Shown here: positions 1-8,095 of the stretch, in pieces
Layout: the number at the start of each line of letters is the position of its first letter
Position numbering within the stretch: the stretch's first letter is position 1
Assembly: GCA_021199405.1 (NCBI GenBank)
Contig: JAJQID010000011.1
Span: forward strand, 1 to 20,432
DNA from: Lachnospiraceae bacterium
GTDB taxonomy: Bacteria; Bacillota; Clostridia; Lachnospirales; Lachnospiraceae
Reading direction: 5' to 3'
DNA length: 20,432 bases
Made by a program: the position numbers and the translations under genes
Notes under the pieces: generated by a model
The model's database searches: none
The model's input: the letters and a program-made list of their open reading frames with translations, nothing else
Told to the model about the DNA's origin: nothing

Positions 1-18
1 AAGTAAGCTGAGGGGACT

Positions 19-1359
19 ATGTTCGAGAAACCAGAATTTATCGACAGGATTAACAGAGAAAACCGGGGCGGCGGTCTGCTGCTGGGGATTGATCTTAGCA
101 GAAGCTACGCCCAGATCAGCCTGTGCCCGGGGGAGGGACTTTCTCCTGTGTCTGTGAAGAGCAGGCCGAAGGGGGAGATCTATGCCTTCCCGGCGCTTCT
201 GGCGCTGTACCGCAACCGTTATTACGCGGGTTATGATGCTGAGACCATTGTTCAGCTGCCGGAGGCTGTCAGCTTTGAGAATGTATTTGCCCTGGCCATG
301 GAGCAGGATGTGGTGACCGTCGGGGGACGCAGCTATGAAACCTGGGAGCTTCTGCATCATTTTCTGCGGCTGTCTCTGCAGCTGGTGCAGGGATATGGCC
401 GGGCGGACAGAGCCGGGGCGGTAATGTTCACTACCTATCTGCCTCAGGATCCGGTGAAACAGGAGAGAGCCTACAAAATTCTGGCCCGCGCCACTGCTCA
501 GTTATTTGGCAAAAAGACCAGAATGTATCTGCAGTCCCGTCAGGAGAGCCTTTTTCATTTCTTTTTAAATGATCAGGAGAAGCTTTGGAGGGGCAACGCC
601 CTGATTTTTGATTATCAGAAAGAGGGAATAACCGGCTGGTACTGTACCGTGGAGGGCAATACCGCGCCCTGGTCCGTGCACTTTACCGAGCTTGTACCGG
701 AGAGGATGCCAAAGCCCGGGCCTGTGGAGGAGAGGAATCAGCATGGTCAGGAGATGGATGGGGCCTTTTATGAAATTTTAAGGAAGCTGGGGGAAAAGCC
801 CTACAGCCTGACCTGGCTTTTGGGCGATGGCTTTAAGGGGGACTGGGCGGTCCAGTCTCTGGATATACTGCTGGACAACGGCAGGGTTTTTCAGGGTAAT
901 AATGTTTACAGCCAGGGCGCCTGCCTGACTTTGCTTCAGATGGAGGACGGGGAGGAGGCCGCAAGCGATTATCTGCTGTTGAACGACACGGATATTCGAT
1001 ATCACATTGGGCTGAACTGCCGCAGGCAGGGACTTCTGACAGAGAATCTGGCGGAGGAGTATGTGCCCGTTTTTCAGGCGGGAACCCATGTGGGACGCTG
1101 CCATGACCGGATTTATGTGCTTCCTCAAAAGGACGAGGATCTGATTGTTCTGGCCCAGGGAGCCAGAGACGGAGTGATCAGACGGCTTCGGGTGCCCACC
1201 GGAGAGCTGGCGGATGGGCCGTTGGGAGAGAACAGGCTCCTGGTGGAGTTTGATTTCCTCAATATTTCCACGCTCAGGATACAGGTCACCGACGCGGGGC
1301 TGGGAAGCCTTCTGCCGGGCAGCGGCAGGACTGTGACGGAAACCTTTACGCTGGAATGA
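19..1359 (+). CDS. Hsp70/actin-like (ASKHA-fold) protein, DUF5716-like, unknown function
   Basis: 446 residues, no signal peptide or membrane segment, so probably cytoplasmic. The order of motifs resembles the ASKHA ATPase fold: GIDLSRS at 23-29 (phosphate-1-like), ALIFDYQKEGIT at 194-205 (a degenerate phosphate-2-like loop), LLGDGF at 267-272 (adenosine-like) and NNVYSQGAC at 294-302, which recalls the conserved Hsp70 segment after that loop. The C-terminal 130 residues look beta-rich, like a small substrate-binding-type domain. I connect it with the DUF5716 family of Lachnospiraceae from memory; the function is unknown. The phosphate-2 loop lacks the usual run of glycines, so ATP hydrolysis is uncertain. 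The start has GAGGGG 5-10 bases upstream. An in-frame TAA at 4-6 could be the end of an upstream gene. The next gene follows after 13 bases, so the two are probably co-expressed. Confidence 0.75.
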   Translation: MFEKPEFIDRINRENRGGGLLLGIDLSRSYAQISLCPGEGLSPVSVKSRPKGEIYAFPALLALYRNRYYAGYDAETIVQLPEAVSFENVFALAMEQDVVTVGGRSYETWELLHHFLRLSLQLVQGYGRADRAGAVMFTTYLPQDPVKQERAYKILARATAQLFGKKTRMYLQSRQESLFHFFLNDQEKLWRGNALIFDYQKEGITGWYCTVEGNTAPWSVHFTELVPERMPKPGPVEERNQHGQEMDGAFYEILRKLGEKPYSLTWLLGDGFKGDWAVQSLDILLDNGRVFQGNNVYSQGACLTLLQMEDGEEAASDYLLLNDTDIRYHIGLNCRRQGLLTENLAEEYVPVFQAGTHVGRCHDRIYVLPQKDEDLIVLAQGARDGVIRRLRVPTGELADGPLGENRLLVEFDFLNISTLRIQVTDAGLGSLLPGSGRTVTETFTLE

Positions 1360-1372
1360 AAAGGAGGCAGGC

Positions 1373-2194
1373 ATGTTTATCAGCGACAGCGAAACTGCCG
1401 AGACAGGGTATTACATATCGGAAATGCAGGTGACAGTTTTCAGCCTGGAGGAGCTGGCTTATGCCCTGCGGCAGAAAAGCTTTCTTCTTGGAGATGATTT
1501 TGCCTCTCAGGAGCTGGCAGAGTGGCTGCATACCCAGTGCTGCTGTACAGATCTGGCCTACCGGCTCTCTCAGATCGCTCAGAAAAAAGAAGGACTGATT
1601 CCTTATGTGGAGACGATTTTGCGCTATACGGGCTATATTTCCGAAAAGGAAATTGACCGGATCCGGGAATCCTTAAGCGTGGGCGCTCAGTGGACTTATA
1701 TGGAAAAGCGCAAAAAGGAGGGGGATGAGCTGCTTAAGGCAAAGCGGTATTCTCAGGCCCTGGTCTGCTATAAGCGGCTTCTGGAGGAGCTGCCGGAGGG
1801 AGAGATCAGACTTCGCGCCGCCATCTGGCATAACATTGGCGTAGTGCAGGCGAAGATGTTTTTATTTGACGCGGCCATGGAATCCTTTGATGCCGCCTAT
1901 CAGCTGGTGGCGGACGAGGATACCTTTACGCAGTGGCTTTCCTGCGCCCGGATTGTGCTTTCCAGTCAGGAATATCTGGATTATCTGGGAGAAAATCCGG
2001 AAATTTATGAGCAGTCTCTTGCTTTGGAGGAACGGATCAAGAAGCTCACCGGCGCGTTTCAGGATTCCCGTCAGGGGGAGGAACTGGAAAAGCTTTCAGA
2101 GTGGCTGACCTACGGCAGCGAGGAGGGGGTCTATGTGGCCAGCGGCCGGCTGCTGAAGGCGCTGGTCTGGGATTACAGAGAGTATTATCAGTAA
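1373..2194 (+). CDS. TPR-containing protein of unknown function
   Basis: 273 residues, soluble, no signal peptide. Residues about 112-141 and 149-180 form two helix-turn-helix repeats of TPR type; the first has the pattern GDELLKAKRYSQALVCY, the second AIWHNIGVVQAKMFLFDAA. The N-terminal third (1-100) is helical with a CCC cluster at 56-58 and matches nothing I recognise. AAGGAGG at 1361-1367 sits 5 bases before the ATG. The gene lies 13 bases after the Hsp70-like gene. TPR domains bind peptides or other proteins, so a partner or co-chaperone role for its neighbour is an inference from position only. No terminator follows: the -35 box of the purC promoter begins 7 bases after the stop codon. 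Confidence 0.8.
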   Translation: MFISDSETAETGYYISEMQVTVFSLEELAYALRQKSFLLGDDFASQELAEWLHTQCCCTDLAYRLSQIAQKKEGLIPYVETILRYTGYISEKEIDRIRESLSVGAQWTYMEKRKKEGDELLKAKRYSQALVCYKRLLEELPEGEIRLRAAIWHNIGVVQAKMFLFDAAMESFDAAYQLVADEDTFTQWLSCARIVLSSQEYLDYLGENPEIYEQSLALEERIKKLTGAFQDSRQGEELEKLSEWLTYGSEEGVYVASGRLLKALVWDYREYYQ

Positions 2195-2200
2195 ATATCA

Positions 2201-2229
2201 TTGCATTTTTAAAGGCTTCGTTATATAAT
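2201..2229 (+). promoter_or_regulatory. SigA-type promoter for the purine genes
   Basis: TTGCAT at 2201-2206 and TATAAT at 2224-2229 are separated by exactly 17 bases. Transcription would start near 2236 and give a leader of about 90 bases before purC. I see no guanine, PRPP or ZTP riboswitch core in that leader, so regulation may act at initiation or elsewhere. Confidence 0.7.
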
Positions 2230-2324
2230 CGGAAATGGCTCAAGATGGCGGGTTTCACATGGCAGAATAACAGATGTGATGATCTGACTTTTGAATAAAA
2301 TGATTCAGCATGAGAGGAGATTCT

Positions 2325-3029
2325 ATGAAAAAACTGGAGCAGCTCTACGAGGGCAAGGCGAAAAAGGTATTTGCGACGGACGACCCGGATATTGTGATTG
2401 TGGATTACAAGGATGATGCAACCGCGTTCAACGGAGAGAAAAAGGGCACCATCGTAGGTAAGGGCGTGATCAACAACAAGATGACCAACCATATTTTCCA
2501 GCTTCTGGAAAAGGAAGGCGTTCCTACCCATTATGTGGAGCAGTTGAGCGACCGGGAGACCGCCGTGAAAAAGGTGGAGATCGTTCCTCTTGAGGTGATT
2601 GTGAGAAATGTGGCCGCCGGCAGCTTTTCCAAGAGGCTGGGGGTTCCGGAGGGCGTTGTATTTAAAGAGCCTACCATTGAGTTTTCCTACAAAAATGACG
2701 CTCTGGGCGATCCGCTGATCAACAGCTATTTTGCTGTGGCTCTGGAGCTGGCTACCTGGGAGGAGATTGAGACCATCAAGAAATATACCTTCAAGGTCAA
2801 TGAGGTGTTGAAGGCATACTTTCTGCAGGCAGGTATTAAACTGATTGATTTCAAGATTGAGTTTGGCCGCTACCACGGGCAGATCATTCTGGCGGACGAG
2901 ACCAGCCCTGACACCTGCCGTCTGTGGGATGTGGAGACCAACAAGAAGCTGGACAAGGACCGTTTCCGCAGAGATCTGGGAAATGTGGAAGAAGCCTACA
3001 ACGAAGTATTTGAACGCCTGGGGTTATAA
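2325..3029 (+). CDS. purC: Phosphoribosylaminoimidazole-succinocarboxamide synthase (SAICAR synthetase)
   Basis: Joins CAIR and aspartate with ATP to make SAICAR in IMP synthesis; cytosolic. The 234-residue length is normal for the bacterial enzyme. Family motifs are present: YEGKAKKVF near the N-terminus, VRNVAAGSFSKRLG in the middle, LIDFKIEFGR, and ADETSPDTCRLWD near the C-terminus (usually ADEISPDT, so one Ile-to-Thr change). An in-frame ATG at 2310 would add five residues, but AGAGGAG at 2313-2319 sits at the right distance from 2325 and overlaps the longer start, so 2325 is chosen. It is the first gene after the promoter at 2201, and purF begins 3 bases after its stop. Confidence 0.97.
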   Translation: MKKLEQLYEGKAKKVFATDDPDIVIVDYKDDATAFNGEKKGTIVGKGVINNKMTNHIFQLLEKEGVPTHYVEQLSDRETAVKKVEIVPLEVIVRNVAAGSFSKRLGVPEGVVFKEPTIEFSYKNDALGDPLINSYFAVALELATWEEIETIKKYTFKVNEVLKAYFLQAGIKLIDFKIEFGRYHGQIILADETSPDTCRLWDVETNKKLDKDRFRRDLGNVEEAYNEVFERLGL

Positions 3030-3032
3030 AAT

Positions 3033-4481
3033 ATGCCATTTTACGCAAACAAAACCGCCGCGGCACCCGATGGCCTGCACGAAGAGTGCGGCGTGATGGC
3101 CGCCTACGATTTTGACGGGGGCAACGTGTCCGGCAGTATTTACTATGGACTGCTGGCTTTGCAGCACCGGGGGCAGGAGAGCTGCGGCATCGCCGTCAGC
3201 AACACCTCCGCCGACGGCTGCAAGGTATTAAGTCATCGGGATATGGGACTTTTGAGCGAGGCCTTTGACGCATCGAAGCTGGACGCGTTAAAGGGCAATA
3301 TTGGCGTGGGGCATGTGCGGTATTCCACCGCCGGCAGCTCCACCAGAGAAAACGCCCAGCCGCTGGTGCTAAATTATATCAAGGGCACTCTGGGACTTGC
3401 CCATAACGGCAATCTGGTCAACGCCCCGGAGCTTCGCAGTCAGCTGGCTTATACCGGCGCTATTTTTCAGACCACCATCGATTCCGAGCTGATCGCCTAT
3501 CTGATCGCCCGGGAGAGGGTGAATCAGCCTACCATTGAGAGGGCAGTCAGCGCTGCCATGAAAAAGATTAAGGGGGCCTATTCCCTGGTGATCATGTCCC
3601 CGAGGAAGATCATCGGCGTCCGGGATCCTTTCGGCTTCAGGCCGTTGTGTATCGGCGTCCGGGACAACACTTATTTTCTTGCCAGCGAAAGCTGCGCACT
3701 GGATACCATCGGCGCGGATTTTATTCGGGATGTGGAGCCGGGAGAGATTGTGACGATCACTCCCAAATACGGCATCCAGTCTGATAAATCCAACTGTATT
3801 CCCAAAGAAAAACACGCGAGATGTATATTTGAATATATTTATTTTGCCAGGGCGGATTCTGTCCTGGACGGCATGAGTGTGTACAATTCCCGGATGCTGG
3901 CGGGCAAATATCTGGCCATGGATTCGCCGGTAGACGCGGACATGGTGGTGGGCGTCCCGGAATCGGGAAATGTGGCCGCCATGGGCTACGCCGCCCAGTC
4001 GGGTATCCCCTATGGCACCGCCTTTGTGAAAAACAGCTACATTGGCCGGACCTTTATCAAGCCCCGGCAGAAAAACCGGGAGAGCAGCGTTCAGGTGAAG
4101 CTGAACGTTCTGCGGGATGCGGTGCGGGGCAAGAGAATCATCATGATTGACGATTCCATTGTCCGGGGCACCACCTCCAATCAGATTGTGTCCATGCTGA
4201 GGGAGATGGGAGCAAAAGAGGTATATATGCGCATCAGCTCGCCGCCTTTCCTCTGGCCCTGCTATTTCGGAACGGATATCCCGGTCAGAGAACAGCTGAT
4301 CGCTTACAACCGCACAATTCCGGAGATCTGTAAGGTCATTGGCGCGGATTCCCTGGATTATCTGAAGATTGACAGACTGCCTCAGATTGCGGGAGGGCTG
4401 GAAATCTGCAACGGCTGCTTTACGGGGCATTATCCCATGGAGCCGCCGAAGGAGGATATCAGAGGAGAATTTGATCAATAA
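3033..4481 (+). CDS. purF: Amidophosphoribosyltransferase (glutamine PRPP amidotransferase)
   Basis: Commits PRPP to purine synthesis by transferring ammonia from glutamine to give phosphoribosylamine. 482 residues. The N-terminal Ntn glutaminase domain follows an 18-residue propeptide: Cys19 in HEECGVMAAY should become the N-terminal nucleophile after cleavage. The phosphoribosyltransferase domain carries the PRPP loop MIDDSIVRGTTS (371-382). Cys264, Cys410, Cys459 and Cys462 match the four ligands of the [4Fe-4S] cluster of the Bacillus-type enzyme, which makes the protein oxygen-sensitive. The start lies 3 bases after the purC stop, with only a weak GGGG as binding site, so translation is probably coupled to purC. 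A structured element follows the stop codon within 8 bases. Confidence 0.97.
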   Translation: MPFYANKTAAAPDGLHEECGVMAAYDFDGGNVSGSIYYGLLALQHRGQESCGIAVSNTSADGCKVLSHRDMGLLSEAFDASKLDALKGNIGVGHVRYSTAGSSTRENAQPLVLNYIKGTLGLAHNGNLVNAPELRSQLAYTGAIFQTTIDSELIAYLIARERVNQPTIERAVSAAMKKIKGAYSLVIMSPRKIIGVRDPFGFRPLCIGVRDNTYFLASESCALDTIGADFIRDVEPGEIVTITPKYGIQSDKSNCIPKEKHARCIFEYIYFARADSVLDGMSVYNSRMLAGKYLAMDSPVDADMVVGVPESGNVAAMGYAAQSGIPYGTAFVKNSYIGRTFIKPRQKNRESSVQVKLNVLRDAVRGKRIIMIDDSIVRGTTSNQIVSMLREMGAKEVYMRISSPPFLWPCYFGTDIPVREQLIAYNRTIPEICKVIGADSLDYLKIDRLPQIAGGLEICNGCFTGHYPMEPPKEDIRGEFDQ

Positions 4482-4488
4482 CAGCGAC

Positions 4489-4675
4489 TATTCGTAGCCG
4501 ACATGGAGCACATGAGTAATACCGTCAAGCTCGCTTGTAAGGGATTACTCATGGGCTTCATGACGACTGAGAATCAGTCGTTTAACCCACATGAGCAAAA
4601 AGGTGAGCGGCGTTCTTTGCCGCGACAGCTGCGAAGCAGATGTTTTTGCGAATGGGGGTTAATCGGCTATGAATA
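4489..4675 (+). ncRNA. Structured RNA-like element with a four-way junction, between purF and purB
   Basis: Paper folding gives these helices. P1: 4489-4501 with 4663-4675, 13 bp including one G-U. P2: 4502-4520 with 4544-4562, 19 bp with one G-U and one A-G mismatch, and a small CAAG/CTTG stem in its loop (4526-4537). P3: 4563-4570 with 4574-4581, 8 bp and a GAA loop. P4: 4582-4588 with 4656-4662, 7 bp. The four abut with no unpaired base at the junction. P4 continues through CAT/ATG and tandem G-A mismatches into P5, 4595-4601 with 4643-4649 (7 bp), which encloses two hairpins: GCGGC/GCCGC at 4607-4623 and CTGC/GCAG at 4629-4639. The strand is inferred from the flanking genes; an inverted repeat folds on either strand. 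The purB ribosome binding site begins 5 bases after P1. Identity is unknown. Confidence 0.6.
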
Positions 4676-4690
4676 ACTATGGAGGAAATT

Positions 4691-6124
4691 ATGCCCAACG
4701 ACAGATATGTCAGTCCCCTGTCTGAGCGCTACGCCAGCAGGGAAATGCAGTATATTTTTTCACCGGATATGAAATTCAGCACCTGGAGAAGGCTCTGGGT
4801 GGCTCTGGCGGAGGTGGAAAAGGAGCTTGGTCTGCCCATCACTCAGGAACAGATTGATGAGATGAAGGCTCATATTACCGATATCAATTATGATGTGGCG
4901 AAGGAGCGGGAAAAGGAAGTTCGCCACGACGTTATGAGCCATGTGTATGCATACGGCGTACAGTGCCCGAAGGCAAAGGGTATCATTCATCTGGGTGCCA
5001 CCTCCTGCTATGTGGGGGACAATACCGATATCATTGTGATGACGGAGGCCTTAAAGCTGGTACGTAAAAAGCTGATCAATGTAATCGCCGAGCTTTCCGA
5101 ATTTGCGGATCGGTACAAGGCTCTGCCCACGCTGGCCTTTACCCACTTCCAGCCGGCCCAGCCCACCACGGTGGGAAAGCGGGCTACTCTCTGGATGCAG
5201 GAGTTTTTACTGGATCTGGAGGATCTGGATCACGTGCTGGGCAGCATGAAGCTTCTGGGCTCCAAGGGCACCACCGGCACTCAGGCTTCCTTTCTGGAGT
5301 TATTTAACGGGGATCAGGAGACCATTGACAGGATTGATCCCATGATCGCGGAGAAGATGGGCTTCAGGGAATGCTATCCGGTTTCCGGCCAGACCTATTC
5401 CCGCAAGGTGGACACCCGGGTGGCCAATGTGCTTGCGGGTATCGCGGCCAGCGCCCACAAGATGAGCAATGATATTCGCCTTCTGCAGCATTTGAAGGAG
5501 GTGGAGGAGCCCTTTGAGAAGAGTCAGATCGGTTCCTCAGCCATGGCATATAAGAGAAATCCCATGCGCAGCGAGCGCATCGCTTCCCTGAGCCGCTATG
5601 TGATGGTGGATGCCTTAAATCCTGCCATCACTTCGGCAACCCAGTGGTTTGAGCGGACGCTGGACGATTCTGCCAACAAGCGCCTGTCCATTCCGGAGGG
5701 CTTTCTGGCGGTGGACGGTATTCTGGATCTGTGTCTGAATGTGGTGGACGGCCTGGTGGTTTACGAGAAGGTCATTGAGAAGCACGTCATGAGCGAGCTG
5801 CCTTTTATGGCCACTGAGAATATCATGATGGACGCAGTGAAACGGGGCGGTGACCGTCAGGAGCTACACGAGCGTATCCGTACCCTGTCCATGGAAGCAG
5901 GCCGCAATGTAAAGGAAAAAGGTCTGGAGAATAATCTGCTGGAGCTGATCGCCGCAGACGAGACCTTTGGACTCTCCTTAGAGGAGCTGAAGGCCTGCAT
6001 GGAGCCGTCCAGATATGTGGGACGGGCGAAGGAGCAGACGGAAAGCTTTCTGAGGGATGTGGTGCAGCCCATATTGGATGACAATAAGGACCTGCTGGGC
6101 GTGAAAGCCAATATTTCCGTGTAA
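4691..6124 (+). CDS. purB: Adenylosuccinate lyase
   Basis: Removes fumarate from SAICAR (IMP synthesis) and from adenylosuccinate (AMP synthesis); a cytosolic tetramer in the fumarase/aspartase superfamily. 477 residues, close to the eukaryotic-type ADSL length and longer than the Bacillus type (about 430). Motifs: RHDVMSHV at 78-85, LGATS at 101-105, THFQPAQPTT at 151-160 with the catalytic-region His, and the flexible signature loop GSSAMAYKRNPMRSE at 281-295. An ATG at 4679 in frame would add four residues, but GGAGG at 4681-4685 lies inside that extension and is correctly placed for 4691. The gene is separated from purF by the structured element, so its expression could differ from that of purC-purF. 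Confidence 0.96.
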   Translation: MPNDRYVSPLSERYASREMQYIFSPDMKFSTWRRLWVALAEVEKELGLPITQEQIDEMKAHITDINYDVAKEREKEVRHDVMSHVYAYGVQCPKAKGIIHLGATSCYVGDNTDIIVMTEALKLVRKKLINVIAELSEFADRYKALPTLAFTHFQPAQPTTVGKRATLWMQEFLLDLEDLDHVLGSMKLLGSKGTTGTQASFLELFNGDQETIDRIDPMIAEKMGFRECYPVSGQTYSRKVDTRVANVLAGIAASAHKMSNDIRLLQHLKEVEEPFEKSQIGSSAMAYKRNPMRSERIASLSRYVMVDALNPAITSATQWFERTLDDSANKRLSIPEGFLAVDGILDLCLNVVDGLVVYEKVIEKHVMSELPFMATENIMMDAVKRGGDRQELHERIRTLSMEAGRNVKEKGLENNLLELIAADETFGLSLEELKACMEPSRYVGRAKEQTESFLRDVVQPILDDNKDLLGVKANISV

Positions 6125-6192
6125 GAGTCAAATAAAGATTCCCCATCATTGCTTATATGCTTTGAAATCCGGGGTAAAGGAGAGTTACGATT

Positions 6193-7485
6193 ATGGTAAA
6201 AGCAGTAGTAGGAGCCAACTGGGGCGATGAAGGCAAGGGCAAAATTACAGATATGATGGCCCAGGATGCCGACATTGTCATCCGTTTTCAGGGCGGAGCC
6301 AACGCGGGCCATACGATCAAGAATTCCTATGGCAAGTTCGCGCTGCATTCCCTGCCCAGCGGTGTGTTTTACGGCCATACCACCAATATCATAGGAAACG
6401 GCGTGGCATTGAATATTCCCGTTCTGTTTGGAGAGATTCGGTCTCTGGTGGAGAAGGGAGTGCCGACTCCTCATATTCTGGTCAGCGACCGCTGTCAGAT
6501 TGTCATGCCCTACCATGTGCTTTTCGACCAGTATGAGGAGGAGCGCCTGGGCAAAAAGGCCTTTGGCTCCACCAAGTCCGGTATCGCGCCTTTTTATTCG
6601 GATAAATATGCCAAGACCGGTTTTCAGGTCAGCGAGCTGTTTGACGAGGACGTGCTGAAGGAAAAGGTGGCGAGCGTTACCGCGTACAAAAACGTCATTC
6701 TGGAATATGTATATCACAAACCGGCGATCGATCCGGAGGAGCTTCTGGAGACGCTGCACCAGTATCGGGATATGGTAGCTCCCTATGTATGCGATGTCAG
6801 CGCTTATCTGGATCAGGCGCTGAAGGAGGGCAGAAATATCCTGCTGGAGGGTCAGCTGGGCACCTTGAAGGATCCGGATCACGGGATATACCCTATGGTT
6901 ACCTCTTCCTCTACTCTGGCGGCCTACGGCGCCATCGGCGCGGGAATTCCTCCCTACGAGATTCAGCAGATTGTGACCGTGTGCAAGGCTTATTCCTCCG
7001 CGGTAGGCGCGGGTGATTTTGTCTCCGAGATTTTCGGGGAGAAGGCTGAGGAGCTGCGCAGGCGGGGAGGCGACGGCGGAGAGTACGGCGCGACCACGGG
7101 ACGGCCCAGACATGTGGGCTGGTTTGACTGCGTAGCCAGCAAATATGGCTGTCGCCTGCAGGGTACCACGGATGTGGCCTTTTCTGTGCTGGATGTGCTG
7201 GGCTATCTGGATGAAATTCCGGTATGCGTGGGCTATGAGATCGACGGTCAGGTCACCACGGACTTTCCTGTGACCAGTAAGCTTCACAGGGCAAAGCCGG
7301 TGTGGAAAACCCTGCCCGGCTGGAAATGCGATATTGCAGGGATCAGAGCCTGGGAGGAGCTGCCCAAAGCCTGCAGGGATTATGTGGAATTCATTGAGGG
7401 CCAGATCGGCTATCCCATCACCATGATAAGTAACGGACCTTCCAGATCCGATATTATTTACAGAGAAAGTCCTTTAAAGAAGTAA
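6193..7485 (+). CDS. purA: Adenylosuccinate synthetase
   Basis: Converts IMP, aspartate and GTP to adenylosuccinate, the first step toward AMP; PurB then acts on its product. 430 residues, the normal length. The N-terminal GTP-binding loop is WGDEGKGK (10-17), preceded by GAN instead of the usual GQ/GSQ, with the general acid-base pair Asp12 and His40. The C-terminal half has TTGRPRHVGWFD, close to the family pattern TTGRPRRCGWFD. AAAGGAGAG at about 6176-6184 precedes the ATG. The 68-base gap after purB shows no convincing terminator or promoter, so purB and purA are probably one unit. Confidence 0.97.
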   Translation: MVKAVVGANWGDEGKGKITDMMAQDADIVIRFQGGANAGHTIKNSYGKFALHSLPSGVFYGHTTNIIGNGVALNIPVLFGEIRSLVEKGVPTPHILVSDRCQIVMPYHVLFDQYEEERLGKKAFGSTKSGIAPFYSDKYAKTGFQVSELFDEDVLKEKVASVTAYKNVILEYVYHKPAIDPEELLETLHQYRDMVAPYVCDVSAYLDQALKEGRNILLEGQLGTLKDPDHGIYPMVTSSSTLAAYGAIGAGIPPYEIQQIVTVCKAYSSAVGAGDFVSEIFGEKAEELRRRGGDGGEYGATTGRPRHVGWFDCVASKYGCRLQGTTDVAFSVLDVLGYLDEIPVCVGYEIDGQVTTDFPVTSKLHRAKPVWKTLPGWKCDIAGIRAWEELPKACRDYVEFIEGQIGYPITMISNGPSRSDIIYRESPLKK

Positions 7486-7540
7486 CATAAAATTACTATT
7501 CCCGGCAGCTTTAGGAGCACTTGAGAGCATTTCAGGACGT

Positions 7541-7567
7541 CGGAGGCGCCATAAACGGGCGCTTCCG
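7541..7567. other. Hairpin downstream of purA, possible weak terminator
   Basis: Bases 7541-7550 pair with 7558-7567 over 10 bp with one G-U and a 7-base loop. A run of five T occurs only about 13 bases later (7581-7585), so it is not a canonical intrinsic terminator. It lies 55 bases after the purA stop and could still end or slow that transcript. Confidence 0.4.
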
Positions 7568-7636
7568 GCTCTCGTATATCTTTTTATAATCTCGCTTTTA
7601 TAAATTGAATGGTCAAAGAATCTGAGAGTAAGCATA

Positions 7637-7656
7637 TCCCGGAATCATTTCCGGGA
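7637..7656. other. Perfect hairpin upstream of the cupin gene
   Basis: TCCCGGAA at 7637-7644 and TTCCGGGA at 7649-7656 form a perfect 8-bp stem with a TCAT loop. No T run follows directly. It could be an operator, a terminator remnant or part of the cupin leader. The rest of 7486-7712 is AT-rich and has a TATAAT at 7585-7590 without a good -35 box. Confidence 0.45.
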
Positions 7657-7712
7657 GGTTCGCGTATTTACATTCTTTTACTGTTTTCATTATTTCACAG
7701 GAGGAAAATAAT

Positions 7713-8033
7713 ATGGTAACAATCAACAAAGAGACCCCATTGCAGGATATTGGCGGCGGAGTTGTCAGAAAAATTCTGTCCCACGCCCCAAATTTGATGA
7801 CAGTTGAGCTGCATTTTGATAAGGGCAGTGTGGGCGCACCCCATTCTCATCCCCATGAGCAGATCGGCTATATTATCAGCGGAAAGCTGGAATATATGGA
7901 AAACGGAGAGAAGAGAGTGCTTGAGACAGGAGATACCTACTATGTGGCGCCCAATGTGGTTCACGGCGTGGTGGCGCTGGAGGAGACAAAGCTGCTGGAT
8001 ATCTTTACCCCTCAGAGAGAGGATTTTTTATAA
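7713..8033 (+). CDS. Small single-domain cupin protein
   Basis: 106 residues, one beta-barrel cupin domain and nothing else. Motif 1 is APHSHPHEQIGYIISGKLE (42-60) with likely metal ligands His44 and His46 (His48 and Gln50 nearby); motif 2 is GDTYYVAPNVVHGV (73-86) with His84. Such one-domain cupins bind a divalent metal and are often sugar isomerase-like, dioxygenase-like or sensor proteins; the substrate cannot be told from sequence. AGGAGG at 7699-7704 is well placed. It probably has its own promoter in the 227-base gap after purA. rho follows after 62 bases with no clear terminator between, so read-through into rho is possible. Confidence 0.9.
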   Translation: MVTINKETPLQDIGGGVVRKILSHAPNLMTVELHFDKGSVGAPHSHPHEQIGYIISGKLEYMENGEKRVLETGDTYYVAPNVVHGVVALEETKLLDIFTPQREDFL

Positions 8034-8095
8034 TGAGAAAGGATTTGTCGTTTTAATAATTATGATATGAAAGAGGAAGAAAGAGGAGGAAGTAA

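Noticed and set aside
2236..2324. Purine riboswitch in the purC leader
   Set aside because: I could not find the three-helix guanine aptamer core or the ZTP or PRPP riboswitch signatures in this leader of about 90 bases.
3369..4478. Open frame of 369 codons on the minus strand over purF
   Set aside because: Same reason: it mirrors a conserved gene, and its His/Arg-rich product looks like an antisense artefact.
4482..4690. A nuclease or transposase gene belonging to the structured element
   Set aside because: The gap is only 209 bases and holds no reading frame of useful length. No IscB, TnpB or TnpA gene is present anywhere in the window.
5857..7287. Long open frame (476 codons) on the minus strand over purB-purA
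   Set aside because: It lies opposite two certain genes, its product matches no family I know, and it has no sensible start context. It is a by-product of codon bias.
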